From positions 1-6,806 of the forward strand of contig JAJXYI010000008.1 in assembly GCA_021780625.1 (NCBI GenBank): DNA of 6,806 bases, in the 5' to 3' direction. Below, piece by piece: positions 6,499 through 6,806 of this stretch (position 1 is the first letter of the stretch; every line of letters starts with the position of its first letter). This DNA comes from a bacterium (GTDB lineage: Bacteria; Verrucomicrobiota; Verrucomicrobiae; Opitutales; Opitutaceae). The position numbers and the translations under genes were made by a program. The notes beneath the pieces were generated by a model. The model saw only the letters and a program-made list of their open reading frames with translations, did no database searches and was not told the origin of the DNA.

Positions 6499-6806
6499 AT
6501 GACCTTTGACCAACAACTGGATGCCACCGCACAGACGCTTCGCGCCCTCTCGACCATCCGCGCCGAGATCGACCGAGCGGCCGACCTCATCCTCGCGACG
6601 CTCGGAGCCGGCAACAAGCTGCTGATCTGCGGCAACGGCGGCAGCGCCGCCGAGGCCGCGCACTTCTCGACCGAGCTGGTCGGACGCTACGCGCGCAACC
6701 GCCGGAGCCTGCCCGCGGTCGCCCTCAGCAGCGACGGCTCGCTCCTCTCCTGCATCGGAAACGATTACGGTTACGACCAGGTCTTCGCACGCCAAGTCGC
6801 AGGCCT
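6499..6806 (+). CDS. gmhA: Phosphoheptose (sedoheptulose-7-phosphate) isomerase GmhA, N-terminal part
   Basis: GmhA converts sedoheptulose 7-phosphate to D-glycero-D-manno-heptose 7-phosphate, the first step of ADP-heptose synthesis for the lipopolysaccharide inner core. I translated 102 residues from ATG at 6499; the gene continues past the right edge, so roughly half of a typical 190-200 residue protein is visible. The SIS-domain phosphosugar site CGNGGSAAEAAHF is at 44-56. H55 and E59 (in STELVGRY) align with the E. coli metal ligand H61 and the metal-binding catalytic E65. The stretch IGNDYGYDQVFARQV (86-100) is strongly GmhA-like. No Shine-Dalgarno motif precedes the ATG. Another SIS protein such as DiaA is possible, but the conserved isomerase residues argue for GmhA. 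The second half, with the catalytic histidine, cannot be checked here. Confidence 0.9.
   Translation, partial: MTFDQQLDATAQTLRALSTIRAEIDRAADLILATLGAGNKLLICGNGGSAAEAAHFSTELVGRYARNRRSLPAVALSSDGSLLSCIGNDYGYDQVFARQVAG

Overview
This is a high-GC chromosomal segment of ordinary bacterial genes, with five complete protein-coding genes and one cut by the right edge. The protein sequences and the lack of Shine-Dalgarno motifs suggest a Gram-negative bacterium of the Verrucomicrobia (Opitutae-like). That assignment is inferred from general resemblance and is not proven. A heptose-phosphate isomerase gene (lipopolysaccharide core synthesis) and a lipoprotein with an outer-membrane-type signal both point to an outer membrane.

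Layout from left to right. Positions 1-265 are a non-coding stretch much richer in A+T than the rest, holding several small inverted and direct repeats. Positions 266-2779 (minus) encode an 837-residue GH13 glycosidase of the pullulanase/isoamylase/GlgX debranching type. After a 124-base divergent gap, 2904-3992 (plus) encodes the tRNA 2-thiouridylase MnmA. It converges, with only 16 bases between stop codons, on a minus-strand cluster: recF (5282-6361), ruvC (4595-5203) and a small TPR lipoprotein gene (4009-4536), in that order of transcription. A 137-base divergent gap separates recF from gmhA, which starts at 6499 on the plus strand and runs off the window.

How the genes relate. RecF (gap repair, RecA loading) and RuvC (Holliday junction resolution) act early and late in recombinational repair, and are probably co-transcribed with the lipoprotein of unknown role. 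The GH13 enzyme belongs to intracellular alpha-glucan (glycogen) turnover, MnmA to wobble-base modification of tRNA, and GmhA to ADP-heptose synthesis. These three share no evident pathway.

I see no CRISPR array, tRNA, rRNA, transposase, phage gene or defence system. No new multi-gene system is evident. The points most worth a second look are the repeat-rich left edge, the N-terminal extension of RuvC, the mixed GH13 motifs, the possibly leaderless mnmA transcript, and the absence of Shine-Dalgarno motifs at all six starts.
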